Positions 24,813 through 34,139 are shown, numbered from the stretch's first letter. The stretch: DNA of 64,000 nt from an uncultured Bacteroides sp. (GCA_905203765.1 CAJKXC010000008.1:9256-73255); one strand, 5' to 3'. Numbers and translations: made by a program. The notes: generated from the sequence alone by a model not told the origin.

Positions 24813-26258
24813 ATGAGCAGTAGCAGATACGATGCCGCCTTCTACGTGCAGGCACTGGACAAGTTCATAAAGACCGGAGAATGTGCAACGGCGAGCCGGG
24901 AACCGTTGTACGCCTACCTGCTGTCCGTAATGAACGATCCGGTGATAAAAGTACAGGTGCTGACCGATGACATCTGCGCCCGCATCTTCTACGACACCAT
25001 GAGCCAGTTTATCCAGCTGAATCTGGAAAAGGAGAAATACAACCTGCAAAAGAGCCAGTCGGAACAAAACGATATGAAACTTGTGTTGGAGTGGTCGGTA
25101 AAGAAACGGAAGGACGGCTGGCAGGCATTGATGCAGCAGGTTTCGGACAAATACCGGGAATACGGTTTCGACCACCGTTTCTACAAAAGCCAGTTCGGCA
25201 CCGAAGGCAAGTACGCCGATGACGAGGTTTGGGAGAAGATGGTGGATGACTGGGAAGAAGCCTTCCGGCAGAAGTTGCAGGACGAGAAGGAGAAGGAAAT
25301 AGAATTCCGCAAAGACGCCCTGGAACGCCGGCTCCGTGCCAATCTGAAGGATATCCCGGAGTACATCCGGCAGAAACAGATAGACAAAGATGAGTTCTTC
25401 CAGTCGTGGGGGCTGATGAGCGGGATGTGGAATACCGTGGACTTTGAGCGGATACGGAAGATTGTCCGCATCCAGCGGGAGCACCCGGAGATTGTAAAGG
25501 TGGCGAACAGGATGGGACGCATTGCCGACGACGAAGGACAGGATAAGATATACGTTTCAGAGGGCGACGTCTACAAGCTGGAGCACGCTTCCAAAAGCGA
25601 CATCTTAGGCATCACCGTGGGGAACGACCTGAACTCCCTGCTGCCCATCGAAATGGCGCATTGTGCCGATGATGAACTGGAAGACCTGTTTGTCTACAAA
25701 TATCTGACGCGCAAACTTCAGACCTTTCGCTACAAATCAGAGATTATGCAACCCGCCCGGCGCCTGGAAACCAAACCTGCCCGGCAGAAAGGCCCGATGA
25801 TTGTCTGCCTGGATACTTCCGGCAGCATGGCGGGCACGCCTGAAAAGATTGCCCACAGCCTGCTGATAAAACTTCTGGAAATGGCGGACAGGCAGCATCG
25901 GGATTGCTTCCTGATAGCTTTCTCCGTATCCATCCATCCGATTGATGTACGAAAGGAGCGGGCACGCCTGCTCGAATTCTTCGCAAAGACGGCTTGCGGA
26001 GATACGGATGCCACGCGTATGTTGCAGGCTACCTTCGGGCTGCTGCAATCGAGGAAGGAATATATGAACGCGGACGTTCTGTGGATCAGTGACTTTAAAA
26101 TACCTCAAGTCCCGGCAGCGCTTACGGATAAGGTTCGGGAATACCGGGAGACAGATACTCATTTCTACGGTTTGCAGATAGGCATTTCGGAGAACGAATG
26201 GGCGCCTTTCTTCGACCGTATCTATAGGGCTGACTATACTCCCCCCCGGCGTTATTGA
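24813..26258 (+). CDS. viaA: ViaA-type VWA-domain protein
   Basis: 481 residues (E. coli ViaA 483). A helical, charged N-terminal two-thirds (for example EKEIEFRKDALERRLRANLK) is followed by a C-terminal von Willebrand A domain with the MIDAS motif CLDTSGSMAG (Asp near 333) and FLIAFSVSIHPID. Partner of RavA in the same operon. A C7 tract lies in the last codons (26241-26247). The stop is only 1 nt from the stop of the converging aldo/keto reductase gene. Confidence 0.88.
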   Translation: MSSSRYDAAFYVQALDKFIKTGECATASREPLYAYLLSVMNDPVIKVQVLTDDICARIFYDTMSQFIQLNLEKEKYNLQKSQSEQNDMKLVLEWSVKKRKDGWQALMQQVSDKYREYGFDHRFYKSQFGTEGKYADDEVWEKMVDDWEEAFRQKLQDEKEKEIEFRKDALERRLRANLKDIPEYIRQKQIDKDEFFQSWGLMSGMWNTVDFERIRKIVRIQREHPEIVKVANRMGRIADDEGQDKIYVSEGDVYKLEHASKSDILGITVGNDLNSLLPIEMAHCADDELEDLFVYKYLTRKLQTFRYKSEIMQPARRLETKPARQKGPMIVCLDTSGSMAGTPEKIAHSLLIKLLEMADRQHRDCFLIAFSVSIHPIDVRKERARLLEFFAKTACGDTDATRMLQATFGLLQSRKEYMNADVLWISDFKIPQVPAALTDKVREYRETDTHFYGLQIGISENEWAPFFDRIYRADYTPPRRY

Positions 26259-26259
26259 T

Positions 26260-27663
26260 TTATATCCTTTCCTGTTTCAGGTCTTCTACAAAGCGGTCTA
26301 TCTCTTGCAGCTTCTTCGGGATGTCGATGTTCTGCGGGCAATGCGGGTTACACTGGTTGCAACCGGTGCAATGGCTTGCCTGCCGGAGTTTCGGCACACT
26401 GCGGTCGTAGCCCACGAGGAAGGCACGGCGCGCTTCGCGATAGTTCTCGTCCTGGCCGCTCTTGGGAACATTGCCTTCGTTGACGCAACGGTTGTAGTGC
26501 AGCAGGATGGCGGGGATATCCAGTCCGTAGGGGCAGGGCATACAGTACTTGCAGTCGTTGCACGGCACGGTGGGATATTGCAGCATCCGCTGCGCGGTAT
26601 CTTCCAGCAGTTCCAGTTCTTCTTCGGTACAGGGTTCCAGCGGGGAGTAGGTGCGCAGATTGTCTTGCAGATGCTCCATGTACGTCATACCACTTAACAC
26701 GGTCAGCACATCGGGGAAACTGCCGGCATAGCGGAAGGCCCAGGATGCCACGCTGTTTTGCGGACGATGCTGTTTGAGCCGTCCTACCAGGTGGTCGTTC
26801 AGCCTGGAGAGGCGTCCGCCCAGCAGCGGCTCCATGATGACGGCGGGGATGCCGCGTTTCGACAGTTCATTATACAGGTATTCGGCATCGGTATTGCGCT
26901 CGTTCATTTCTTTGGAGTGTTTCCAGTCCACGTAGTTGAGCTGTATCTGCACAAAGTCCCATTTGTATTCGTCGTGGTGGGCGAGCAGGTAGTCAAATAC
27001 TTCGATGTCGCCGTGATAGGAGAAACCGAGGTTGCGGATGCGTCCGGCCTTGCGCTCTTCTACCAGGAAGTCCAGCATGCCGTTGTCCAGGTAGCGGGCG
27101 TGGAGCGCGTCCATACCGCCGGAACCGATGCTGTGCAGCAGCATATAGTCTATGTAGTCCACTTGCAGTTCCTTGAAGGAGTTGCGGTACATGGCAAGGG
27201 AGCCTTCGCGGGTCTGGGTGCTGGAGTTGAAGTTGGACAGCTTGGTAGCTATGAAAAACTTCTCGCGCGGATGGCGCTTCAGGGCGATGCCTGTGGCACG
27301 TTCCGAAAGTCCCTGCACGTATGCCGGGGATGTATCGAAGTAGTTTACTCCGTGGGCGATGGCATAGTCCACCAGCTCGTTTACGGCTTCCTGGTCTATC
27401 TCGTCGCCCTCGCCGTCGGAGCGCTTGCGGGTAGGCCAGCGCATACAACCGTAGCCCAGCAGGGAGACGCGGTCGCCCGTGGTGGGATTGGTGCGGTAGG
27501 TCATCTTGTCGGTGGGCACTTCGCCCAGGGCAGCCGATTCGCTGTCCGTATTCTCTTTCTTGCCGGAACAGCCGTACAATGCGGCGGCACCTACTGCTGT
27601 CCCTGTGCCGGCGAGCTTGAAGAAGTCGCGGCGGTTTATCTTATTCTGAAGTTCTTTTTTCAT
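26260..27663 (-). CDS. Exported aldo/keto reductase with C-terminal ferredoxin clusters
   Basis: 467 residues. The N-terminus has a Tat motif (NRRDFFKLAG) ending in a lipobox-like ALYGC. The AKR barrel keeps the catalytic tetrad: D110 and Y115 (NYFDTSPAYVQG), K141 (IATKLSN), H177 (MLLHSIG). The C-terminal 100 residues carry two cysteine motifs (CNDCKYCMPCP and CTGCNQCNPHCP) for 4Fe-4S clusters. The upstream membrane polyferredoxin (40-nt gap) is probably its electron partner at the cell envelope. Substrate unknown. Confidence 0.85.
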   Translation of the reverse strand: MKKELQNKINRRDFFKLAGTGTAVGAAALYGCSGKKENTDSESAALGEVPTDKMTYRTNPTTGDRVSLLGYGCMRWPTRKRSDGEGDEIDQEAVNELVDYAIAHGVNYFDTSPAYVQGLSERATGIALKRHPREKFFIATKLSNFNSSTQTREGSLAMYRNSFKELQVDYIDYMLLHSIGSGGMDALHARYLDNGMLDFLVEERKAGRIRNLGFSYHGDIEVFDYLLAHHDEYKWDFVQIQLNYVDWKHSKEMNERNTDAEYLYNELSKRGIPAVIMEPLLGGRLSRLNDHLVGRLKQHRPQNSVASWAFRYAGSFPDVLTVLSGMTYMEHLQDNLRTYSPLEPCTEEELELLEDTAQRMLQYPTVPCNDCKYCMPCPYGLDIPAILLHYNRCVNEGNVPKSGQDENYREARRAFLVGYDRSVPKLRQASHCTGCNQCNPHCPQNIDIPKKLQEIDRFVEDLKQERI

Positions 27664-27703
27664 ATGCCGAATCTAAAATCATTAATCACTAATCACTGTC
27701 CTT
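27664..27703. repeat. ATCACTA-type words between polyferredoxin and reductase genes
   Basis: ATCATTAATCACTAATCACT is a three-fold run of a 7-8-nt word in the 40-nt gap. A similar word run (ATCACTCATCACTAATCACT) fills the gap at 42167-42187. Confidence 0.6.
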
Positions 27704-29197
27704 TTACACCGTTCTGTGCATGAGGTGTCCCTCTACATAGATGGCGCTGAACGGGCGCGACGGGCAAAGGTTCTCGCACGCTCCGCAGCCTATGCAGCGT
27801 TCGGTATTGACTACCGGAATCTTGATGGATTTTTCATCCTTCGGGTCGGACGGAACCATTTGTATGGCATTCACCGGACAGTGGCGTTCGCAGTTGCCGC
27901 ATTCCATATTGTCGGTAATGCAGATGCAGTTTTCCTTGATCCATACGGCGTGCCCCACCTGAATCGCCGACTTATCAGCCTTCGTGATGGGCAGTATGGC
28001 GCCTGCCGGACAAACTTCCGAGCACTTGGTACACTCCGGCCGGCAATAACCGCGTTCGTAGGATGCTTCGGGCTGCATCAGCTTCATCAGGTTGGAAGAA
28101 GGGCGGAGCACCTGGTTGGGGCATACCGATACACAGAGCTGGCAAGCCGTGCAATGACTGGCGAGGTTCCGCGCGCTTAGCGAACCCGGCGGGGTGATGG
28201 GCGTGGCGCGGTTGGGTATCTTCTTGTCCTCGATGGTGGCAAGTCCGCCGTCCACCATTTTCTCCTGCGCCTTCAAGAGGGCGGTAGAGGCAATCAGCGC
28301 CGAGGCGGAGAAGAAGGTACGGCGGGCGCTGTTTACCTGTTCGGCGGTCACGGTTGTTCCCGGGGCGGCGGCAGGCGCAGGTTTGCGGCGTGTGTAGGTG
28401 ATGGCGCCTTGCTTGCACTTACCGATGCAGTCCATACAGGCCACACAGCGGCTGTAGTCTATCTTGTGCTCTTTGGAGTTGATGCACGAGGCCTTGCAGT
28501 TGCGGGCACACAGTCCGCAGTTGTTGCATTTCCCGGTATCGATCACCGGTTTCAGCAGGGAGAATTTCGACAAGAAGCCGAGCACTGTACCTACCGGACA
28601 GATGGTGTTGCAGTAAGTACGTCCGCTACGCCATGCCAGCACTACGATCACGACCAGGGTGACTGCTGCAATGATGAGCGTGGGCAGGCTTTTCATCCAC
28701 ACGTCCGTTTGATAGAATGCGTAGCTGTCGGCACGTTCGGCAAGATAGGCAAGCCCGTTGTTTCCCCACTGGTAGAGCGGGGCGAAGAAGCTGGAGACGA
28801 TACGCCCGTAGGCACTGTAAGGTGCCAGTAGCACGAAAAAGGAGTTCAGACCGGCAATAATAGCCAGTACAAATACTCCCAATACACCGTAGCGCAGTCC
28901 TTTCAGCGCGGGCGAGTAGCGGAAACGGTTCTTCTTCCGCTTTGCTGAAAACCAGGAAATGATATCCTGAAACACGCCCAACGGGCAGATAACAGAGCAA
29001 TAGACGCGTCCGCATACCAACGTCAGAATGACGAGGAACAGCACTACGCCCACATTCAATGCCAGTACGGCAGGCAGGAACTGAATCTTGGCCAGCCATC
29101 CGAGCCATGCGTGCAATGTTCCTGTGAAATCGAGGAACAGCAACGTGATGAGAGAGAAAAATACGATAGCAATGGTTAGTCTGATTGTACGTAACAT
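27704..29197 (-). CDS. Membrane polyferredoxin (NapH/NosR-like, multi 4Fe-4S)
   Basis: 497 residues. The N-terminal half has about five membrane helices and two NapH-type motifs, CGRVYCSVICPLG and GRTYCNTICPVG. The rest carries several ferredoxin motifs: CNNCGLCARNC, CVACMDCIGKC, CTACQLCVSVCP, CTKCSEVCP, CGNCERHCP, CIGCGACENLCP. It probably relays electrons from the quinone pool or cytosol to the exported reductase encoded just downstream. A segment near 285-305 (ARRTFFSASALIAS) resembles an embedded Tat-like or membrane segment, perhaps from an ancient fusion. Confidence 0.85.
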   Translation of the reverse strand: MLRTIRLTIAIVFFSLITLLFLDFTGTLHAWLGWLAKIQFLPAVLALNVGVVLFLVILTLVCGRVYCSVICPLGVFQDIISWFSAKRKKNRFRYSPALKGLRYGVLGVFVLAIIAGLNSFFVLLAPYSAYGRIVSSFFAPLYQWGNNGLAYLAERADSYAFYQTDVWMKSLPTLIIAAVTLVVIVVLAWRSGRTYCNTICPVGTVLGFLSKFSLLKPVIDTGKCNNCGLCARNCKASCINSKEHKIDYSRCVACMDCIGKCKQGAITYTRRKPAPAAAPGTTVTAEQVNSARRTFFSASALIASTALLKAQEKMVDGGLATIEDKKIPNRATPITPPGSLSARNLASHCTACQLCVSVCPNQVLRPSSNLMKLMQPEASYERGYCRPECTKCSEVCPAGAILPITKADKSAIQVGHAVWIKENCICITDNMECGNCERHCPVNAIQMVPSDPKDEKSIKIPVVNTERCIGCGACENLCPSRPFSAIYVEGHLMHRTV

Positions 29198-29264
29198 AAG
29201 TTGTTGTAATTATTGTGGTTAGTCTTTCATATTCAGGATCGATTGCGATTACAATGAAACGCAG

Positions 29265-29272
29265 CAAATATA
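29265..29272 (-). promoter_or_regulatory. Promoter -7 box of polyferredoxin-reductase operon
   Basis: The minus strand TATATTTG matches TAnnTTTG, with about 65 nt of leader. Confidence 0.55.
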
Positions 29273-29340
29273 CAAACTTCATCGAAAAATCACTTATCGA
29301 AAAAGCAGTAGTTTATACCAATATTACAGATTTATGCGAT

Positions 29341-30939
29341 TTATGCGAGAAATATTTCATTTTTAATCCCTGTTTCCCTTAAGAAATCCCTGTCGTGCGA
29401 GACAACGACCACTGTACCTGCATAATCGCGTATCGTCGCCGTGATGATTTCAATGCTTTCAATGTCCAAATTATTGGTCGGTTCGTCCAGTATGAACATA
29501 TCCGGCGTATTGTCTGCAATCATCAGGCAACAGAAGGAGAGGCGCATCTTTTCGCCGCCGCTCAACTTGCTGCAAGGCTTGTTCCATGCGTCCCGGGGGA
29601 AGAGGTAGCGGTTCAGGATCGTTTTCACCTCGTACTCCGGCAGGTGGCGGCGGTTGAAGGCTTCCGCCTGTTCCAGCACACTGCGCTCGTTGCGGATGAG
29701 GGAATATTCCTGATCCAGATAGACCGAAGTGAAATCGGTCCGTTCCATTGTGCCGGCGGTGGGCGGCAATTCGCCCATGATAAGTTTTAGTAAGGTGGTC
29801 TTACCGCCGCCGTTGTTGCCCTTGATACAGAGGCGGTCGCCGCTTCGTAGCTGGAAGTCGAGGGGAACGCGCCAAAGTTCGGAAGCCGCATCGGGATAAT
29901 GGTAATTGATTCTTTGGGCGGTTACCAGTACCTTTCCGGTGTGCAAGCCGGAAGCATTGAAGTCGGTTTTCAGCTTGTCGGTCAGCGGAAGGGCACTTTT
30001 CAGGGAAGCCATTTCTTGCTGTATCTTCTCCGATTTCTCGGCGTGGACGCTTTTCAGCTTGTTGGTACTTTCTTCTGCATGCTGCTTCATGCCGCCCATT
30101 ACAATGCGCGGAATGCCTTTCTTGATGGCAGCTTTCTCTCCGCGTACACTTTGCTTGGCTTTTCGCTCTTCTACTTCGCGGGCTGTTTTCCGGGCGAGGC
30201 GCAGGGCTTTCTGCTTTTCTTCCAACTGCTGCTGAAGGGCATTCAGTTGCAGGGTTTTCTGCTCTTTGTAGAAATCGTAATTGCCGCCGTAGTGTGTCAG
30301 TCCCGAATGGGACAGTTCGCAGATGGCAGGCAGCAGATTCAGTAACGTGCGGTCGTGGCTGATGACGAGCACGGTGGCAGAGGTGCGCCGCAGGAAGTTG
30401 TACAACCGTTCCCGTCCGGCGGTATCCAGATGGTTGGTAGGCTCGTCCAGCAAGACGGCTGTCGGTTCGTGCAGCTCCATGCCGGCAAGGAAGATGCGGG
30501 TTTTCTCCCCGCCGCTCAGTCCGTCCATAGGGCGGGAGAGGGGAGTGTCTGCCATGTCCCAGGCACTGAGGGCGGCTTGGGTGCGTTCTTCCAGCGTCCA
30601 GTCATCATCGAGCACGGCGAAGTGCTGCTCGGCGGCATCACCACCCAGGATGGCATGGAGAGCCGCCAGTTTGCGGTCAATGCCCAGGGCTTGGGCAACG
30701 GTCTGCCGGTCGTATTGTCCGAAGTGCTGGGGAACGTAATACAGGTGTTCGGGCCGAAGCACCGTACCGGAGCTCGGCGATAAATCTCCTGCAATAATCC
30801 GCATCAGCGTAGATTTGCCGCAACCGTTGTTCCCGATAAGCGCCATTTTCTCTCCCGGATTGACGATGAAGTTGAGGTGTGAAAACAATACTTCCTTATC
30901 CGTATGGATATAGCTAAGGTCTTTAATAATAATACTCAT
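29341..30939 (-). CDS. ABC-F family ATPase
   Basis: 532 residues with two ABC domains and no membrane segments. Domain 1: GNNGCGKST (about 36-44), LSGGEKTRIFLAG, LLDEPTNHLD. A charged linker of about 80 residues follows (EKQKALRLARKTAREVEERK). Domain 2: GNNGGGKTT, LSGGEKMRLSF, ILDEPTNNLD. ABC-F proteins act on the ribosome, as translation factors or antibiotic-protection proteins; which applies here cannot be told from sequence. The long leader with an overlapping short ORF would suit a regulated gene. Confidence 0.85.
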   Translation of the reverse strand: MSIIIKDLSYIHTDKEVLFSHLNFIVNPGEKMALIGNNGCGKSTLMRIIAGDLSPSSGTVLRPEHLYYVPQHFGQYDRQTVAQALGIDRKLAALHAILGGDAAEQHFAVLDDDWTLEERTQAALSAWDMADTPLSRPMDGLSGGEKTRIFLAGMELHEPTAVLLDEPTNHLDTAGRERLYNFLRRTSATVLVISHDRTLLNLLPAICELSHSGLTHYGGNYDFYKEQKTLQLNALQQQLEEKQKALRLARKTAREVEERKAKQSVRGEKAAIKKGIPRIVMGGMKQHAEESTNKLKSVHAEKSEKIQQEMASLKSALPLTDKLKTDFNASGLHTGKVLVTAQRINYHYPDAASELWRVPLDFQLRSGDRLCIKGNNGGGKTTLLKLIMGELPPTAGTMERTDFTSVYLDQEYSLIRNERSVLEQAEAFNRRHLPEYEVKTILNRYLFPRDAWNKPCSKLSGGEKMRLSFCCLMIADNTPDMFILDEPTNNLDIESIEIITATIRDYAGTVVVVSHDRDFLRETGIKNEIFLA

Positions 30940-31172
30940 AAATAGATACTGTGTTTAGGGGGTGATATGGATGTGCCCGCACGGCACATGATAAAAACTC
31001 TCGGAAGGCTGGGGGAACAGACAAACACAGCAAGGGCTAAACATTCACATTCTGTGATGCTCAGCATTCAGTCTGAAAAAGCATGTTAATAGTGATGTTT
31101 ACCGAAATGTGTTGTCTTTATTTAGATATTCTCATCGGTGGTATTTATTAGTTAGTAGTGGGCGCAAAGATA
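30936..31172 (-). promoter_or_regulatory. Promoter and long leader of the ABC-F gene, with short ORF
   Basis: The minus-strand TATCTTTG (31172-31165) implies a leader of about 220 nt. It contains a 43-codon ORF (31067-30936, begins MLSITECECLALAVFVCS) whose TGA overlaps the ABC-F start as ATGA. It also contains a 7-bp hairpin ATGTGCC/GGCACAT (30971-30989) about 35 nt before the start. The architecture recalls translational attenuation but is not proof of it. Confidence 0.4.
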
Positions 31173-31225
31173 CGAAGTTTTTCTTATTTCCCGGGGAGAA
31201 ATTGTGAAAAACAGACGGTCTGTCT

Positions 31226-31708
31226 CTATTCCATTGCCGAAGCATCGAACGAAAGGGGCAGTAATTCCCCTACGTTCTTCAGTTCGTAGATACCTTTCCG
31301 TCCATACAGCAGGATGCGCATGGGGCGGTTGAAGCGTTTTTCGGTTTCGAGCATCACCTGCCGGCAGGCGCCGCAGGGGGGGATGGGTTCTTCGAGGAAT
31401 TCTCCGTGCTCGTTGCGGGCGGCGATGGCAAGAGTCCCTACTGCCTGGTCGGGATATTGGGAGTTGGCATAGAACAGCGTGGTACGTTCGGCACAAAGGC
31501 CGGAAGGGTAGGCGGCATTCTCCTGGTTCGTTCCCGTGACGATGGTTCCGTTTGCCAGCCGGGCGGCAGCGCCTACCGAGAAGTGGGAGTAGGGGGCATA
31601 GCTGCGGTGGGTTGCTTCGCAGGCTGCACCCAGCAGTTCGCGGTCACTCTCGTTCAGTTCTTCAAGTTCGTATATCTTGATGTCAATCTGTATATTCAGC
31701 TCTTTCAT
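31226..31708 (-). CDS. cdd: Cytidine deaminase
   Basis: 160 residues. Zinc and catalytic motifs: CAERTTLFYANS (Cys and the proton-shuttle Glu) and PPCGACRQVMLE (two Cys), plus the substrate loop YAPYSHFSVGAAARL. It is a short tetrameric-type CDA. It deaminates cytidine and deoxycytidine in pyrimidine salvage. The promoter lies at 31747-31740. Confidence 0.94.
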   Translation of the reverse strand: MKELNIQIDIKIYELEELNESDRELLGAACEATHRSYAPYSHFSVGAAARLANGTIVTGTNQENAAYPSGLCAERTTLFYANSQYPDQAVGTLAIAARNEHGEFLEEPIPPCGACRQVMLETEKRFNRPMRILLYGRKGIYELKNVGELLPLSFDASAME

Positions 31709-31739
31709 AGGGCAGGGGATTATATTGTAATTAATGTTA

Positions 31740-31747
31740 CAAAGATA
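31740..31747 (-). promoter_or_regulatory. Promoter -7 box of cdd
   Basis: TATCTTTG on the minus strand, 31 nt before the cdd start codon. Confidence 0.65.
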
Positions 31748-31810
31748 GGAAAGAGATTGGATTTTTCAATTCTTTTACTGACTTTTGTGCCGAACTCAAC
31801 AACTTGAAGC

Positions 31811-32734
31811 ATGAAACGTATCCTCAGACTGACTGCAATCCTGGCATTCCTGTTCATTTCCATAGCTACCGTGCACGCACAGCGGCGAAATGCCCGCTAC
31901 AACGAATATATCAAGCAGTATGCCCCGCTTGCCGTGGAGCAGATGCAACTGCATAAGATTCCTGCCAGCATCACCCTGGCGCAAGGCTTGCTGGAGAGCG
32001 GCGCCGGAAACAGTACGCTGGCACGCAAGAGCAATAACCACTTCGGTATAAAGTGCGGCGGCAACTGGCGCGGACGCACCGTGCGCCACGATGACGATGC
32101 CCGCAACGAATGCTTCCGCGCCTACCGCAACCCCAGGGACTCGTACGAGGATCATTCGCTGTTCCTGAAACGGGGAGCGCGCTACGCCTTCCTGTTCGAC
32201 CTGAAGATAACCGATTATAAAGGTTGGGCGCGCGGACTGAAAAAGGCGGGGTATGCCACCGACCCTTCGTATGCCAACCGCCTGATTACGATTATCGAAG
32301 ATTATGAACTCTATAAGTACGACAGCCGCGGCATGACCAAGCGCGACGCCCGCAACTGGGAGAAAGAGGTGAAGAAGAAACCCTGGCTTGCCAGTCCGCA
32401 CCAAGTATTCATAGCCAACGACATAGCCTACATCGTGGCACGCGACGGAGATACCTTCCAACTGCTGGGCAAGGAGTTCGATATCAGTTGGAAGAAGCTG
32501 GTGAAGTACAACGACCTGCACCGGGAATACACTCTGGAAGCCGGCGACATCATCTACCTGAAAGAGAAACGCAAGAAGGCTGCCAAGCCCCATACGGTAT
32601 ATATAGTGAAAGACGGTGACTCCATGCACACCATTTCGCAGAAGTACGGCATCCGCCTGAAAAACCTGTACAAGATGAACCGCAAGGACGCGGAATACGT
32701 GCCCGAAGTGGGAGACAGGCTGAGGTTGCGATAA
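31811..32734 (+). CDS. Glucosaminidase (GH73) with LysM repeats
   Basis: 307 residues. A signal peptide ends at VHA-QRR (about 23). The GH73/FlgJ-like domain spans about 30-175, with catalytic Glu 62 in AQGLLESGAGNSTL and the NNHFGIKC motif. Two LysM modules follow, about 195-240 (YIVARDGDTFQLLGKEFDIS) and 258-305 (YIVKDGDSMHTISQKYGI). It cleaves peptidoglycan glycan strands in the periplasm and is probably involved in wall turnover. A hairpin terminator follows immediately. Confidence 0.92.
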   Translation: MKRILRLTAILAFLFISIATVHAQRRNARYNEYIKQYAPLAVEQMQLHKIPASITLAQGLLESGAGNSTLARKSNNHFGIKCGGNWRGRTVRHDDDARNECFRAYRNPRDSYEDHSLFLKRGARYAFLFDLKITDYKGWARGLKKAGYATDPSYANRLITIIEDYELYKYDSRGMTKRDARNWEKEVKKKPWLASPHQVFIANDIAYIVARDGDTFQLLGKEFDISWKKLVKYNDLHREYTLEAGDIIYLKEKRKKAAKPHTVYIVKDGDSMHTISQKYGIRLKNLYKMNRKDAEYVPEVGDRLRLR

Positions 32735-32744
32735 ACGAACGACA

Positions 32745-32845
32745 GTATCCGAAAATGTACAAGGTGTCCGAAAATGGACACCTTTCTTTTTGCCCTATGC
32801 GCTTACTTTCAGTGTTTTATGATTTTGGCATAGATTTAGTATATA
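32745..32845 (+). promoter_or_regulatory. Sigma-54-like promoter with tandem upstream sites (adaptor operon)
   Basis: GTGTCC-N6-GGACAC (32764-32781) lies 46 nt, counted from its last C to the first G, before TTGGCATAG (GG at 32827-32828). A weaker site GTATCC-N6-GTACAA starts 19 nt upstream (32745). The same layout occurs before the ATPase gene. The -24 half fits the sigma-54 consensus TTGGCAC/T; the -12 position reads GT, not GC. Confidence 0.55.
32761..32791 (+). terminator. Terminator after the glucosaminidase gene
   Basis: Perfect stem AAGGTGTCC (32761-32769) / GGACACCTT (32776-32784) then TCTTTTT. The same palindrome matches the putative enhancer site of the adaptor promoter, so it may have two jobs. 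Confidence 0.7.
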
Positions 32846-32882
32846 TTAAGCGTTATGTTCGCAAATAATTAAATCTAAAGAT

Positions 32883-34130
32883 ATGGACAGAGAAATTCCG
32901 AAAGAAGTGCGCAACAAGGAGCGCAATAAGAAATTTATTCGTTATGGCGGTATGGGTGTTGCCGGTATCGTAGTAATCAGCGTACTCATTTCGTTGATGC
33001 GCACGGGCGTGAAGGAGAAAGACCTGGTGTTCTCCAAAGTGGGCAAAGGCACGATCGAGGTCAGCGTGAGCGCTTCGGGCAAGGTGGTGCCGGCATTCGA
33101 GGAAATCATCAACTCGCCCATCAACACGCGCATCCTGGAAGTATATAAGAAAGGTGGCGACAGTGTAGACGTAGGGACGCCTATCCTGAAACTGGACTTG
33201 CAGAGCGCCGAAACCGACTATAAAAAGTTGCTGGACGAAGAGCAGATGCGCAGCTACAAGCTGAAACAGCTCCAGGTGAACAACCAGACCAAACTGAACG
33301 ACCTGCAGATGCAGATTAAGGTTTCTGCCATGAAGCTGAACCGTATGAAGGTGGAACTGCGCAACGAGCAGTACCTTGACAGCCTCGGTTCGGGAACCAC
33401 CGACAAGGTGCGCCAGGCGGAACTGAGCTACAACGTAGCCCAACTGGAATACGAACAACTGAAACAGCAGTATGCCAACGAAAAAGAGGTGCTGGCTGCC
33501 GAATATAAAGTGCAGGAACTGGACTTCAGCATGTTCCGCAAGAGCCTTGCCGAAACGAAGCGCACGCTGGACGATGCGCAGATCCGTTCGCCCCGGAAGG
33601 CCATCCTTACTTACATCAACAACCAGATCGGCGCACAGGTGTCGGAAGGCAGCCAGATTGCCGTCATCTCCGATCTGAGCCACTTCAAGGTAGAGGGTGA
33701 GATAGCCGATACCTATGGCGACCGCGTGGCAGCCGGTGGAAAGGCGATTGTGAAGATAGGCAGCGAGAAGCTGGAAGGCTTGGTGAGCAGTGTGACCCCG
33801 CTGTCGAAGAACGGCGTAATCTCCTTCACCGTACAGCTGAACGAGGATAACAACCGCCGTCTGCGTTCCGGCTTGAAAACGGACGTCTACGTGATGAATG
33901 CCGTGAAAGAGGACGTGATGCGCATAGCCAATGCCAGCTACTACGTGGGACGCGGCGAATACGAACTCTTTGTACGCAACTCCGACAAGGAAGTGGTGAA
34001 GCGCAAAGTACAGCTGGGCGACTCCAACTTTGAGTTTGTCGAGGTAGTGGGCGGCTTGCAACCGGGCGATGAAGTGGTAGTGAGCGACATGAGCAACTAT
34101 AAGAACAAGAATAAGCTGAAACTGAAATAA
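32883..34130 (+). CDS. Periplasmic adaptor (membrane fusion protein, MacA/HlyD type)
   Basis: 415 residues. A basic N-terminus and a single anchor helix (about 20-38, GVAGIVVISVLISLM) are followed by a split lipoyl motif (VSVSASGKVVPAFEEIINSP and the DAQIRSPRKAILTYINNQIG half), a coiled-coil hairpin about 105-215, then beta-barrel and membrane-proximal domains (ending LQPGDEVVVSDM). It would bridge inner-membrane ABC permeases to a TolC-like channel, which is not encoded in this window. First gene of the permease locus, 9 nt before permease A1. Confidence 0.9.
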   Translation: MDREIPKEVRNKERNKKFIRYGGMGVAGIVVISVLISLMRTGVKEKDLVFSKVGKGTIEVSVSASGKVVPAFEEIINSPINTRILEVYKKGGDSVDVGTPILKLDLQSAETDYKKLLDEEQMRSYKLKQLQVNNQTKLNDLQMQIKVSAMKLNRMKVELRNEQYLDSLGSGTTDKVRQAELSYNVAQLEYEQLKQQYANEKEVLAAEYKVQELDFSMFRKSLAETKRTLDDAQIRSPRKAILTYINNQIGAQVSEGSQIAVISDLSHFKVEGEIADTYGDRVAAGGKAIVKIGSEKLEGLVSSVTPLSKNGVISFTVQLNEDNNRRLRSGLKTDVYVMNAVKEDVMRIANASYYVGRGEYELFVRNSDKEVVKRKVQLGDSNFEFVEVVGGLQPGDEVVVSDMSNYKNKNKLKLK

Positions 34131-34139
34131 GAGGGCTTT

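Noticed and set aside
26241..26247. C7 homopolymer near the end of viaA as a phase-variable tract
   Set aside because: Only seven bases, four codons from the stop; a slip would alter just the tail and the length is common by chance.
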